From the NCBI RefSeq assembly GCF_022790535.1, contig NZ_LOHG01000019.1, positions 1-64,000 on the forward strand: a stretch of 64,000 nt of DNA, in the 5' to 3' direction. The translations under genes were made by a program, and so were the position numbers. Positions 50,273-58,725 of this stretch are shown piece by piece; positions within the stretch are counted from its first letter, which is position 1; each line of letters opens with the position of its first letter. The stretch is from Pseudomonas maioricensis. GTDB taxonomy: Bacteria; Pseudomonadota; Gammaproteobacteria; Pseudomonadales; Pseudomonadaceae. Below the pieces are notes generated by a model that made no database searches, was not told where the DNA came from, and saw nothing but the letters and a program-made list of their open reading frames with translations.

Positions 50273-51664
50273 TCACACCAACGCCACTGTCTGCCGACAC
50301 TCCAGACTCAATCTCGCGCCGCCCAGCGGGCTGGTTCCGATGTGCAGGGTGAAGCCGTGCAAATTGACGATCGCAGCAACAATCGATAGCCCCAGACCAA
50401 AGCCGTGTTTCTGAGTACTGCCTTCGCTGCGATAGAAGCGCTGAAACACCGCCTGGCGTTCGGCTTCGGGAATACCGGGGCCTGAGTCCTGGACTTCAAG
50501 ACACGTGCTGTCGCCGTCGGCGCGGGCACTCAGGATCACGCTGCCATTGGGCGGGGTGAACTTGATCGAGTTGCTGAGCAGATTGGCCAGTGCTTCAAAG
50601 AGCAGGGCGCGGTCGCCCAGTAGCTGTGGCAGCGGATCCTCTACGCGCAGGTAAAGACTGACGCCGCCTTCTTCAGCCAGGGGCAGGTAGAAATCGTGGA
50701 CCTCTTGCAACAACGCGCCAGGGTCGATCTCGATGAATGCCGAGCGTCGCTGGTGATCTTCGATTTCAGAGATACGCAGCAAACCGCGAAAGCGCGCCAT
50801 CAAGGTGTCCGCTTCGGCAATCACCTGATCCATTTGCGTGGCGACCAGCGAGTCTTCCGGTGATTGCTGCTGAATGCGGTACAACTGTGCCCGCAGGCGA
50901 GTCAGCGGTGTACGCAAGTCATGGGCAATGTTGTCACAGACGCCTTTGACCTCGTTCATCAGCTTTTCGATGCGATCAAGCATGGCATTGACGATGACTG
51001 CCAGCATGTCCAGTTCGTCGCGCCTTGCTGACACCGGCAAACGGCGCCCGAGGTCGCCAGCGACGATTGCTTCGGCGCTGGCCTGGATACCACGAATGCG
51101 TTGCAACGGTCGGCGGCTCAGCAGATGCCAGCCAGCGATGCCCGGAATAATCGTCAGTGACAGCCCCCACAGCAGGGCGCGCAAGATCAGGGTAGTCACC
51201 GCAAACAAGGAGCCGTTGTCACGCACCAGTACCAGCCAGTGACCGTCACGCGTCTGGCTGGCAACTGCATCGCAGGTGTCCTGCGGCATGTGCGGGTCTT
51301 CAGAGTCGACGCAGTTGCTGAGCTGATGGATTTTGCCGTCCAGCGGCAGGCTTGGCGGTACGGTCTTGATCGGACCGTTGAGCGGGCGCAACTCTGCATC
51401 GAACAATCCGTAGGCGTCTACGGCGCGCATGTCGAAGGTCATGCTGGAGGTCAGCGCCTCAATCAGTTGTTCACCTTCGAAGCGGGCGAACAACTGTTGG
51501 CGTTGCATGAGGGAGTGACGGGCGAGGTTTTCCAGATAGCTGCTGACTTCCCAGTAGACCACCCCGATCAAGGTGCAGCTCCAGGCCACAAACAGAAAGC
51601 TGTACAGCGCCAGCAAGCGGCTGCTGGAAGATCGCCAGCCTTTAGACGGGTTCAGCAATGACAT
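50273..51664 (-). CDS. Two-component sensor histidine kinase
   Basis: A 463-aa membrane kinase. Membrane helices lie at about residues 15-37 (LLALYSFLFVAWSCTLIGVV) and 155-180; the periplasmic sensor between them has two cysteines (LSNCVDSEDPHMPQDTC) that could form a disulfide or bind a ligand. HAMP (about 182-235), HisKA with His in IAHDLRTPLTRL near 247, and a HATPase domain with NLLSNSIKFTPP and HGFGLGLSIVAAIV follow. It overlaps the response regulator gene upstream by 23 bases. Signal unknown. Confidence 0.9.
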   Translation of the reverse strand: MSLLNPSKGWRSSSSRLLALYSFLFVAWSCTLIGVVYWEVSSYLENLARHSLMQRQQLFARFEGEQLIEALTSSMTFDMRAVDAYGLFDAELRPLNGPIKTVPPSLPLDGKIHQLSNCVDSEDPHMPQDTCDAVASQTRDGHWLVLVRDNGSLFAVTTLILRALLWGLSLTIIPGIAGWHLLSRRPLQRIRGIQASAEAIVAGDLGRRLPVSARRDELDMLAVIVNAMLDRIEKLMNEVKGVCDNIAHDLRTPLTRLRAQLYRIQQQSPEDSLVATQMDQVIAEADTLMARFRGLLRISEIEDHQRRSAFIEIDPGALLQEVHDFYLPLAEEGGVSLYLRVEDPLPQLLGDRALLFEALANLLSNSIKFTPPNGSVILSARADGDSTCLEVQDSGPGIPEAERQAVFQRFYRSEGSTQKHGFGLGLSIVAAIVNLHGFTLHIGTSPLGGARLSLECRQTVALV

Positions 51665-52325
51665 AACCCGAGCCTCGTACGGTTCGAATCAGTGGAGTCA
51701 TGCCGGGCGGATCGATTTTTTTGCGCAGGCGGCCGATATGCACATCGATCAGGTTGGTCCCGGGATCGAAGTGATAGCCCCAGACTTCTTCGAAAATCAT
51801 CATGCGGGTGATGATCTGCCCGCTGTTACGCATCAGGAATTCCAGCAGTTTGTATTCCGTGGGCAGCAAGCTCAACGGGTGTTGACCACGGCTTGCTTCA
51901 CGCTTGATCAGGTTCAGTTCCAGGTCGGCGACTTGCAGAATGGTTTCTGCCGCCGCCACCGGATTGCGTCGGCGCAGCAGGACTTCAACCCGCGCAGCCA
52001 TTTCGTCGGAGGCAAACGGTTTGGCCAGATAATCATCGCCACCGGCACGCAGGCCCCGGACGCGCTCGTCGACATCGGAGAGTGCGCTGATCATCAGGAT
52101 GGGGGTGAAGATACCTTGAGCGCGCAAGGTGGTGACAATCGCCAGGCCGTCTACTTCGGGCAACATACGATCCAGAGTGATCAGATCGTAATCACCGCTT
52201 ACTGCTCGGGCGAGGCCTTCGCGACCGTTATCCACCCAGTCTACTTCGAGGCCATGGTTGCTCAATTCAGCGACGATTTCCCGGGCGGTCACGGCGTCGT
52301 CTTCGATGGTCAGAATTCGGGTCAT
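51642..52325 (-). CDS. OmpR-family response regulator
   Basis: A 227-aa regulator. The receiver domain has the acidic pocket ILTIEDDAVTAR near residue 4, the phospho-acceptor Asp in LITLDRMLPEVDG near 51, and Lys in YLAKPFASDE near 104. The C-terminal winged helix ends with DVHIGRLRKKIDPPG and VRGSGYVI. It is translated with the downstream histidine kinase (overlapping ends). Targets unknown; the FNT-type channel gene lies upstream on the same strand beyond a REPIN. Confidence 0.92.
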   Translation of the reverse strand: MTRILTIEDDAVTAREIVAELSNHGLEVDWVDNGREGLARAVSGDYDLITLDRMLPEVDGLAIVTTLRAQGIFTPILMISALSDVDERVRGLRAGGDDYLAKPFASDEMAARVEVLLRRRNPVAAAETILQVADLELNLIKREASRGQHPLSLLPTEYKLLEFLMRNSGQIITRMMIFEEVWGYHFDPGTNLIDVHIGRLRKKIDPPGMTPLIRTVRGSGYVIAEPV

Positions 52326-52470
52326 CTTGCCTGCCTGAAGGGGTTACAGCCAAAACGCCATTCTGGCTCATCTAACCTGAACAGATTCTGAAAGAATTTT
52401 CATCTGGCACTTGGCCTGGGTTGAAATGCGATTTCTCTGTGGAAGCGGCGCTTGTGTGAGTGGTGGACTT

Positions 52471-52559
52471 TGTGGGAGCAGAGCTTGCTCGCGATAAGGG
52501 CTCCGCACCTCTCAGGTAGAGCACGTCCAGCCTTATCGCGGGCAAGCCCTGCTCCCACA
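52471..52559. repeat. REPIN
   Basis: TGTGGGAGCAGAGCTTGCTC starts a 29-base arm (52471-52499) complementary, with two differences, to 52531-52559. It occupies much of the 296-base gap between the response regulator and the FNT-type gene; nothing else is recognisable there. Confidence 0.86.
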
Positions 52560-52621
52560 GGGAATTAAGCTAGCAGTGAAATATAGAATCTCCCACAAGG
52601 GAAATCGCATTCCAGTTCGGA

Positions 52622-53542
52622 TTACTCCGTAGCAGTCGCTGCCTGCTCTTCCTTTTTGAGCCGCTTCTTCTCTTCAATCTTCTTCAGGCGGTCCCGCTCA
52701 AGCTTGGCCGTGGTGTCTTTCTCGCTACGGATCTGAGCATGGCTGAGGATAGCGAAGATGAAGCTGCCACCGATGATGTTGCCGGCCAGAGTAGGTGCGG
52801 CGAAGATCAGCCAGAAGTCGCTCCAGGGCAGTTCGCCCGCAAACACCAGATAAGAAACCTCTGCCGAACCGACCACGATGTGGGTGAAATCGCCCAGTGC
52901 CATCAGATAGGTGATCAGCACGATGATCCAGATCTTGGCGGCTTCCATGGACGCAATCATCCAGACCATGGTGGCGATCATCCAGCCAGACACAATGCCT
53001 TTGGAAAACATATGAGTGACGTCGTTTTCCATGACCTTACGGCCAATTTCGAGGAAGGCGTGATCGGTCTTGCTGTCGAAAATAGGCAAATGCAACATCA
53101 CATAAGCCACCAGCAACGTGCCGCACAAGTTGCCGAATAGCACCACACCCCACAAACGAAATAACCGGCCCAGATTGCTCAGGGTGGGCTGGCTCATGAC
53201 GGGTAGCACCGCAGTCAGGGTGTTTTCGGTGAACAACTGCTGGCGGGCGAGGATAACCGCGAGAAAGCCGGCGGAGTAACCCAGGCTGGCGATCACATGG
53301 CTGGATTCGATATCCGGCAGGCGGGATTTGAACAATCCCATGGCCATCAGTGACAGGCCCATGGTCAGACCTGCGGCCAACGCGGACCACCACAACGCGG
53401 CGACGCTGCGCTCGAGTTCGTGATCGCCCTGAATGCGGATGGTCTCGTGCAGCACCGCCGGTCGCGGTGGCTGATTCTCGTCGACTTCCCGTTCCTCTTC
53501 TGCGGACAACCCGGGTGTTCTGCCTTCTGCTTTATCGTCCAT
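52622..53542 (-). CDS. Formate/nitrite transporter family protein (YfdC-like)
   Basis: A 306-aa membrane protein of the FNT (FocA/NirC) family, closest in layout to YfdC. A charged N-terminal tail (about 1-45) precedes six membrane helices; ARQQLFTENTLTAVLPVM near residue 99 and NIIGGSFIFAILSHAQIR near 255 are family signatures. The C terminus is a highly charged Lys/Glu-rich tail with KLERDRLKKIEEKKRLKK that may form a coiled coil. FNT proteins are pentameric channels for small monovalent acids; the YfdC branch has no firmly established substrate. Confidence 0.86.
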   Translation of the reverse strand: MDDKAEGRTPGLSAEEEREVDENQPPRPAVLHETIRIQGDHELERSVAALWWSALAAGLTMGLSLMAMGLFKSRLPDIESSHVIASLGYSAGFLAVILARQQLFTENTLTAVLPVMSQPTLSNLGRLFRLWGVVLFGNLCGTLLVAYVMLHLPIFDSKTDHAFLEIGRKVMENDVTHMFSKGIVSGWMIATMVWMIASMEAAKIWIIVLITYLMALGDFTHIVVGSAEVSYLVFAGELPWSDFWLIFAAPTLAGNIIGGSFIFAILSHAQIRSEKDTTAKLERDRLKKIEEKKRLKKEEQAATATE

Positions 53543-53683
53543 ACAACATCCTTAAAATGCGAGTGAAGGCGTAGGTGTTTAAATGCTGCGCCGGGCTGAT
53601 GGTTGAGACACAATCCACCGCTGGTCGTTCGCCATTGAACCCATCTGATTGATTAATAAAAGCCAGTCATCAAGGAGAAAACC

Positions 53684-54169
53684 GTGACATTGCAGATTCG
53701 TGAAGCCACCCGCGCGGATGCTCAGGTAATTTTGGGCTTCATTACCGAGTTGGCTATCTATGAAAAGGCCGAACATGAGGTTTTGGCTGACGTTGCGGAT
53801 ATCGAACGCAGCCTGTTTGATGAAGCATCCCCGGCCCGTGCCTTGATCTGCCTGCTGGACGATCAGCCGATAGGTTTCGCGGTTTATTTCCTCAGTTACT
53901 CCACCTGGCTGGGCCGCAAGGGGCTTTATCTTGAGGACCTGTTTGTTTCGCAGGTTCATCGCGGTGTGGGGGCTGGCAAATACCTGTTGCGCCATCTCGC
54001 AAAAATCGCCCATGACAGCGGTTGCGGACGTTTCGAATGGAGCGTGCTGGACTGGAATCAGCCTGCGATCGACTTCTACAAATCCATTGGCGCCGAGCCG
54101 CAGGACGAGTGGGTGCGGTATCGAATTGAAGGCGACACGCTGAAAAACTTCGCCCTGGGTGGGGTCTGA
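53684..54169 (+). CDS. GNAT N-acetyltransferase, diamine/thialysine type
   Basis: A 161-aa GNAT enzyme resembling spermidine/spermine- or thialysine-type acetyltransferases: IREATRADAQVILGFITELA near residue 5, YSTWLGRKGLYLEDLFVSQ near 73 followed by the acetyl-CoA loop RGVGAGKYLLRHLA, and the C-terminal WNQPAIDFYKSIGAEPQDEW. AAGGAG precedes the ATG. A likely substrate is a polyamine or lysine analogue, but this is not certain. Confidence 0.85.
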   Translation: MTLQIREATRADAQVILGFITELAIYEKAEHEVLADVADIERSLFDEASPARALICLLDDQPIGFAVYFLSYSTWLGRKGLYLEDLFVSQVHRGVGAGKYLLRHLAKIAHDSGCGRFEWSVLDWNQPAIDFYKSIGAEPQDEWVRYRIEGDTLKNFALGGV

Positions 54170-54183
54170 ACCCTGACGTGACG

Positions 54184-54200
54184 TAGCAGTCAGACTGCTA
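54184..54200. other. Short hairpin between two genes
   Basis: TAGCAGT and ACTGCTA form a 7-bp stem with a 3-base loop, 15 bases after the GNAT stop. Without a T tract it may be a weak terminator or an operator for the protease gene. Confidence 0.3.
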
Positions 54201-54224
54201 ACCTCACATCCTCAGGTATGTTTA

Positions 54225-55994
54225 ATGCTAAGCCGTACGCTGTTCCCCGTGTTCATGGCCGCGCTGGCGAGTGTTTCTCCGGTGCAGGCTGATCAGGCGT
54301 TGCGGGTCGAGCGCCTGCAGCGCTGCGATGATTTACTCGGGCGTGAGCGGCAGACATTCTGTATCGGTGTGCAAGGGCTAAAGCCTGGGGATGTGCAGCT
54401 CAAACTGGATGGCAAAGCGCTGCCCGCGCAGTTGTTCGAACGCGACGGTGGGCGGCTCAAATTGCGCCTGACCGCTGCCGACTGGCGCAGCGGGCCGCTA
54501 TGGCTGGAGCAGGGCGGACAGAGCAGCAATGCGGTCTGGCTGAGCATGGCGGGCAGTCACGTACTGGCTGCAACGCCTCAGCAGGTGGCGAAGAATATGG
54601 ATGGCCTGACCAGCTACGTGGATCTGGTCAGCGTCATCATCGAGGAAAAATTCCCGGCCGCGAAAGAAGCCGAGCGCATCGCGAAGAAATTCGGTGCCAC
54701 GGTGGTTGGCTCGATTGCGCCACTCAATACTTACCAGTTGCGCCTGCCGGTCACTGATCTGGTGCAGCGCGACGCCATGGTTTTGCGCATTGGCAGTGAA
54801 GTCAGTGTCGACGCGGTGGTCGTTGAAGAGTCCGCTGCCGAGTCTCCGGAAGCCGAAGCCGCACCCAGCGATGGCAAGCAAGCCAAACCAACTCAGGATC
54901 AGTGGGCTGCCAACCGGTTCATGGACGCAGTCAACTATTACCAGCGCAGGATTCCCGCTGTCACCTCGCCGATCAAGCCGGTGCCGATCCGCATAGGCGT
55001 CATTGAACGTGAGGTGGACTTCGATGCCCCTGACTTTGCCGACTACCTGGGCGACTGTAAATCAGGCAAGCCCCGTACCTGCCTGTATGCCCGGGATGCC
55101 AGCAAGCCTGACGGGCATGGCTCCACAGTGGCTGGCATCCTGGCGGCTGATACCGGCAAAGGTGGCAATACCGGCTTCCTTCGAGCGCTGGACGGCACGA
55201 GCAACGGCTTTGAGGTGATTGTCGAACGCAACTCAGACGCGGGCATTACCGCCAATGTCGCGGCTTCAGTGAACCTCGTGGAAGACGGAGCAAGGGTGAT
55301 CAACTGGAGTTGGGGTCTGCACAGGGTCGGGGCGAAAAATGTCGAAGGCGATGAGGTGGATTCGCTGATTCGCTCCGGCATCGCCATGTCAGGTTACGAG
55401 GAATTGCTGGAGGAGTTTTTCCTCTGGTTGCGGCAAAAGCACCCTGATGTGGTGGTGATCAATTCAGCCGGTAACGGTTCTTCGTTCTCCGGCACGGATG
55501 AGTACCGACTGCCTTCGTCGTTCATCACTGATCAATTACTGGTGGTAGGCGGGCATCAGCGCAGCAAGGATGATGATTTGCCTATCGATGATCCGGCCTA
55601 CGTCGAGAAGCGCGAATCATCCAACGTCGATAGCCGCGTCGATATCATGGCCGCGGCCTGCACCCGCGCGTCGACTCTGACTTCGGGCGAGCAAGGCGCA
55701 GTGCATTGCGGCACGTCCTACGCCACGCCGATGGTCACCGGCATTGTTGCGGCCATGCTGTCGATCAATCCGAAGCTGACGCCCGAGCAACTGCGTATGC
55801 TGCTGCGGCGCAGTGCCATGCCCATTGGCGGCAATTTCGACTTCGAAGCGATGGACGCTGATGACCTGACGGCGCCGATTCTACCGTCGGAGCGTAACTA
55901 CCAGATGGATGATAAAAACGTCGGCCGTTCAGCACGTCTGGACATGCAGAAGGCGCTGGATCTGTCGGTGAAGAGCCTCACCCGGGAGCGTTGA
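54225..55994 (+). CDS. Exported subtilase (S8 family) with Glu at the catalytic Asp position
   Basis: A 589-aa subtilisin-like serine protease. The Sec signal peptide ends near VSPVQA (residue 22). A prodomain-like region (about 25-240) precedes the S8 domain. The catalytic His298 is in GHGSTVAGILAAD, oxyanion Asn417 in VVINSAGNGSSFSG and Ser498 in GTSYATPMVTGIVAAM. At the usual catalytic-Asp position the sequence is IGVIEREVDFDAPDF, with Glu261 in place of the Asp of the VIDTG motif. The enzyme may be active with Glu, use another acid, or have altered activity. It is a candidate secreted effector. Confidence 0.85.
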   Translation: MLSRTLFPVFMAALASVSPVQADQALRVERLQRCDDLLGRERQTFCIGVQGLKPGDVQLKLDGKALPAQLFERDGGRLKLRLTAADWRSGPLWLEQGGQSSNAVWLSMAGSHVLAATPQQVAKNMDGLTSYVDLVSVIIEEKFPAAKEAERIAKKFGATVVGSIAPLNTYQLRLPVTDLVQRDAMVLRIGSEVSVDAVVVEESAAESPEAEAAPSDGKQAKPTQDQWAANRFMDAVNYYQRRIPAVTSPIKPVPIRIGVIEREVDFDAPDFADYLGDCKSGKPRTCLYARDASKPDGHGSTVAGILAADTGKGGNTGFLRALDGTSNGFEVIVERNSDAGITANVAASVNLVEDGARVINWSWGLHRVGAKNVEGDEVDSLIRSGIAMSGYEELLEEFFLWLRQKHPDVVVINSAGNGSSFSGTDEYRLPSSFITDQLLVVGGHQRSKDDDLPIDDPAYVEKRESSNVDSRVDIMAAACTRASTLTSGEQGAVHCGTSYATPMVTGIVAAMLSINPKLTPEQLRMLLRRSAMPIGGNFDFEAMDADDLTAPILPSERNYQMDDKNVGRSARLDMQKALDLSVKSLTRER

Positions 55995-56017
55995 GATCCT
56001 GCGGCAATCACTGATTC

Positions 56018-56041
56018 TGTAGGAGCCATCGGAGGCTACGA
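56018..56041. repeat. Single REP element
   Basis: TGTAGGAGCCATCGGAGGCT begins at 56018 and continues to TACGA. It belongs to the GTAGGAGC family, but no clear inverted partner follows, so it looks like half a REPIN with a degraded second arm. Confidence 0.6.
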
Positions 56042-56094
56042 CGTTCGCGATGCGGTGTGTCAGGCAGACGTCGTTCTGCCCGACACAGCCGTCC

Positions 56095-56736
56095 TTACGA
56101 CGTCAGTAATTCACTGCTTTGAATGCGCGTCACCCCGGCCGCCGACATGTCCTGCCAGGCCTTGCCCAACGAGCCATTCATATCGATGGCGCGGCAGGCA
56201 TCTTCGACGACCAGCGTAGTGAAACCCGCAGCCCTGGCGTCCAGTGCCGACCACGCGACGCAGAAGTCCAACGCCAGACCAACCACAAACACATTCTGCA
56301 CGCCGCGCTCTTTCAGGTAGCTGGCAAGGCCTGTGGGTGTCTGGCGATCGGCTTCGAGAAACGCCGAGTAGCTGTCGATGTGCGAATTACAGCCCTTGCG
56401 CAGAATCAGTTGCGCATGGGGCAGGTCCAGTTCGCTATGCAACTGCGCACCATGGCTGCCCTGAATGCAGTGATCCGGCCAGAGCGTCTGTGGGCCGTAG
56501 GGCAGGGTGGTGACCTCGAACGGAATGCGCCCGGAGTGGCTGGACGCGAAGGAAATATGTCCCGCCGGATGCCAATCCTGAGTAATGACGACACCGCTGA
56601 ATTGCTCGCCGAGCCGGTTGATCAACGGCACCAGCGCATCGCCCTCGGCCACCGCTAAAGCACCGCCTGGCATGAAGTCATATTGCATGTCGATGACCAG
56701 CAGCACGCTGTCGAGGCCGAATGCGTTTGGGGTCAT
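56095..56736 (-). CDS. pncA: Nicotinamidase
   Basis: A 213-aa isochorismatase-like amidase converting nicotinamide to nicotinate in NAD salvage. The catalytic triad is visible: Asp in VLLVIDMQYDFMPGG near residue 17, Lys in LILRKGCNSHIDSY near 113, Cys in GLALDFCVAWSALDA near 158. The metal-binding segment is QDWHPAGHISFA near 55. GGAGCAACACC precedes the ATG. The length and motifs match PncA proteins; other isochorismatase-type hydrolases are less likely because WHPAGH and CVAWSALDA are both present. Confidence 0.92.
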   Translation of the reverse strand: MTPNAFGLDSVLLVIDMQYDFMPGGALAVAEGDALVPLINRLGEQFSGVVITQDWHPAGHISFASSHSGRIPFEVTTLPYGPQTLWPDHCIQGSHGAQLHSELDLPHAQLILRKGCNSHIDSYSAFLEADRQTPTGLASYLKERGVQNVFVVGLALDFCVAWSALDARAAGFTTLVVEDACRAIDMNGSLGKAWQDMSAAGVTRIQSSELLTS

Positions 56737-56772
56737 GGTGTTGCTCCTGAAACTGTGTTGAAACGCGTCGTA

Positions 56773-56792
56773 GGACCGGCTAAAGCCAGTCC
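56773..56792. repeat. Short TAAAGCC-type hairpin
   Basis: GGACCGGC and GCCAGTCC pair with one mismatch around TAAA. It resembles a compact version of the repeat at 9668-9751. It lies between the dehydrogenase stop and the pncA start. Confidence 0.4.
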
Positions 56793-56819
56793 TGCAGTGG
56801 ATTTATTCCAGCAGCAGGA

Positions 56820-57776
56820 TTAACCAAACACCCGAATCGGCGCCCCGGCATGCCAGGCCTGAATATCCTCAATCATCTGGCTGAAGAACATGCGGTAGTT
56901 ATTTTCCGTGACATAGCCCACATGAGGGGTGGCGAGCACGTTGTCCAGTTTCCGGAATGGATGCTCGTCAGGCAGCGGCTCGACAGCGAAAACATCGAGT
57001 GCAGCCCCGGCAATACGCCGTTTTTCCAGGGTATCGATCAGCGCAGCTTCATCGACGATGGGGCCGCGAGAGGTGTTGATCAGGTAAGACGTCGGCTTCA
57101 TCCAGCTCAATGCCTGCGCGTCTACCAGACCGCGGCTGCGCTCGCTGAGTACCAGATGGATGGAAAGAATGTCCGCCAGCTCAAACAGTTCCTGCTTGCT
57201 GACATAAGTAACGCCAGACTCAGCAGCTGCTTCAGCTGTGAGGTTTTCACTCCAGGCAATGACTTTCATGCCGAACGCCAGACCGTAGCGAGCGATCCAT
57301 TTACCGATACTGCCCAGGCCGAGAATGCCCAGGGTCTTGCCGTGCAAGTCACTGCCGATGCCGATCTGCCATTGGCCGCTGCGCAGCGAATTGGCTTCAT
57401 CCACCAGGTTGCGCGTCACGCCCATGATCAGCGCCCAGGTCAACTCTGGCGCGGCGTGCTTGTAGCTTTCGGTACCGCACACCTGAATACCTGCTTTCCC
57501 GGCGGCTTTGACGTCGATAGCAGCATTGCGCATCCCGCCAGTCACCAGCAACTTCAGGTTGGGTAGCTGAGCCAGCAGCGCCTCATCAAATACTGTGCGC
57601 TCACGCATGACGCAAATGACATTGAAGTCTTGCAAACGCGCCGCCATGGTGGCGGTGTCGGCAGGGTAATCGTGAAGAAAACTGACTTCGCCAATGCTGT
57701 TCAATACAGACCAGTCCACCACTTCGCTGGCCACGGATTGCCAGTCATCAAGCACCGCAATTCTCGCTCGCGTCAT
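56820..57776 (-). CDS. D-2-hydroxyacid dehydrogenase family protein
   Basis: A 318-aa NAD-dependent oxidoreductase of the D-isomer hydroxyacid family (GhrA/SerA-like). The cofactor motif GILGLGSIGKWIARYG is near residue 147; the catalytic Arg is in NTSRGPIVDEAAL near 235, Glu in FAVEPLPDEHPF near 263 and His in TPHVGYVTENN near 284. The frame opens at 57881, but homology begins at MTRARIAVLDD (57776), and the upstream part overlaps the DUF1345 gene. It probably reduces a 2-oxoacid such as glyoxylate or hydroxypyruvate; the substrate is uncertain. Confidence 0.88.
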   Translation of the reverse strand: MTRARIAVLDDWQSVASEVVDWSVLNSIGEVSFLHDYPADTATMAARLQDFNVICVMRERTVFDEALLAQLPNLKLLVTGGMRNAAIDVKAAGKAGIQVCGTESYKHAAPELTWALIMGVTRNLVDEANSLRSGQWQIGIGSDLHGKTLGILGLGSIGKWIARYGLAFGMKVIAWSENLTAEAAAESGVTYVSKQELFELADILSIHLVLSERSRGLVDAQALSWMKPTSYLINTSRGPIVDEAALIDTLEKRRIAGAALDVFAVEPLPDEHPFRKLDNVLATPHVGYVTENNYRMFFSQMIEDIQAWHAGAPIRVFG

Positions 57777-57840
57777 CTCAGATTCGCCTTTTTCCACGTT
57801 TTTTTGGGGTTGTGCAGCCACATTAGCGCCAGATTGCCAC

Positions 57841-58494
57841 TTAGCCAAACAGCCCGGCGGCAAGATTGATCGAGAAGCCAAGGATTGCCGTGTTGAAGAT
57901 AAAGCCGATCAGGCTCTGGGCCAGGACAATCTTGCGCAGGCCCGACGTGGCGACGCCCACATCCGAAGTCTGAACGGCAACGCTGAGCGTGAAGGAGAAA
58001 TACAGAAAGTCCCAGTAGTCCGGATGTTTCTCGCCGTCGGCAAAACGCAAAGCAGGTTCCTTGCCCGTCCAGGTGTAGAAGAGACGGGCGTAATGCAGGC
58101 TGAAGATCACTCCGGTCATTAGCCATGAGCCCACCACGGTCAGTGCCGTGAATGCGTAATGCAGAGCGCGATCATTGCTGGTCATTTCCCGGCTGCCGGA
58201 CAGCTCCAGCGTGATCGCCGCGAGGCTGGCCAATGCTGCAACGCAAACGGTGACGAGTACCAGCCCGGCATTTTCATCTTCGATCATGGAAATACGTTCG
58301 GCATCTGCTGCAGTGGTGCGAAAAGTGCGTATCAGAATCAGCAGCAGATAAATCCAGACGCCGACGTTCCAGGCGATCAGGCATTTGCTGGTGATGGATA
58401 TCTGCGGAGCGATGATGGCTGCGGCGAAACCGCTGGCCAGGCCTATCGCGGTGGCGATGCTCAAACGTGGGTGGGTATGAGCGATATGGGACAT
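57841..58494 (-). CDS. DUF1345 domain-containing membrane protein
   Basis: A 217-aa protein of the DUF1345 family with about five membrane helices (near 13-32, 36-57, 75-97, 112-138 and 188-212). The conserved family block PDYWDFLYFSFTLSVAVQTS is near residue 157, followed by DVGVATSGLRKIVLAQSL. That block resembles the pore region of small ion channels (inference). It lies upstream of the D-hydroxyacid dehydrogenase on the same strand with a 64-base gap. Function unknown. Confidence 0.86.
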   Translation of the reverse strand: MSHIAHTHPRLSIATAIGLASGFAAAIIAPQISITSKCLIAWNVGVWIYLLLILIRTFRTTAADAERISMIEDENAGLVLVTVCVAALASLAAITLELSGSREMTSNDRALHYAFTALTVVGSWLMTGVIFSLHYARLFYTWTGKEPALRFADGEKHPDYWDFLYFSFTLSVAVQTSDVGVATSGLRKIVLAQSLIGFIFNTAILGFSINLAAGLFG

Positions 58495-58551
58495 GGCGGG
58501 ACTTCATTGCAAAGGATTCACAAACCTTAGCATGCGTCTCTGTCGCGCCAT

Positions 58552-58579
58552 AAAAAACGACGCGCAAGGGGGTTGCGCG
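58552..58579 (-). terminator. Intrinsic terminator of the gud operon
   Basis: CGCGCAA (58561-58567) and TTGCGCG (58573-58579) flank five bases, and on the minus strand the stem is followed by TCG and a run of six T (58557-58552). It lies beyond gudD and a REPIN and before the DUF1345 gene, so it should end leftward gud transcription. Confidence 0.8.
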
Positions 58580-58614
58580 CCGCATGCCAGGCTTGGCAAG
58601 GTTTCTCGCTGTTT

Positions 58615-58692
58615 TGTAGGAGTAAACTTATTCGCGAGACGCCAGGCCTGCCTTCGCAGATATGACGCCAGGCCAACAAGTTGGCTCCTACA
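58615..58692. repeat. REPIN downstream of gudD
   Basis: TGTAGGAGTAAACTTATTCGC from 58615, and an inverted arm ending AGTTGGCTCCTACA at 58692, match with several differences. It belongs to the GTAGGAGCCAACTTGTTGGC family, distinct from the others in the window. Confidence 0.7.
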
Positions 58693-58725
58693 GGAATAGC
58701 GTTCGCTCAAATAATAGCGATGGGC

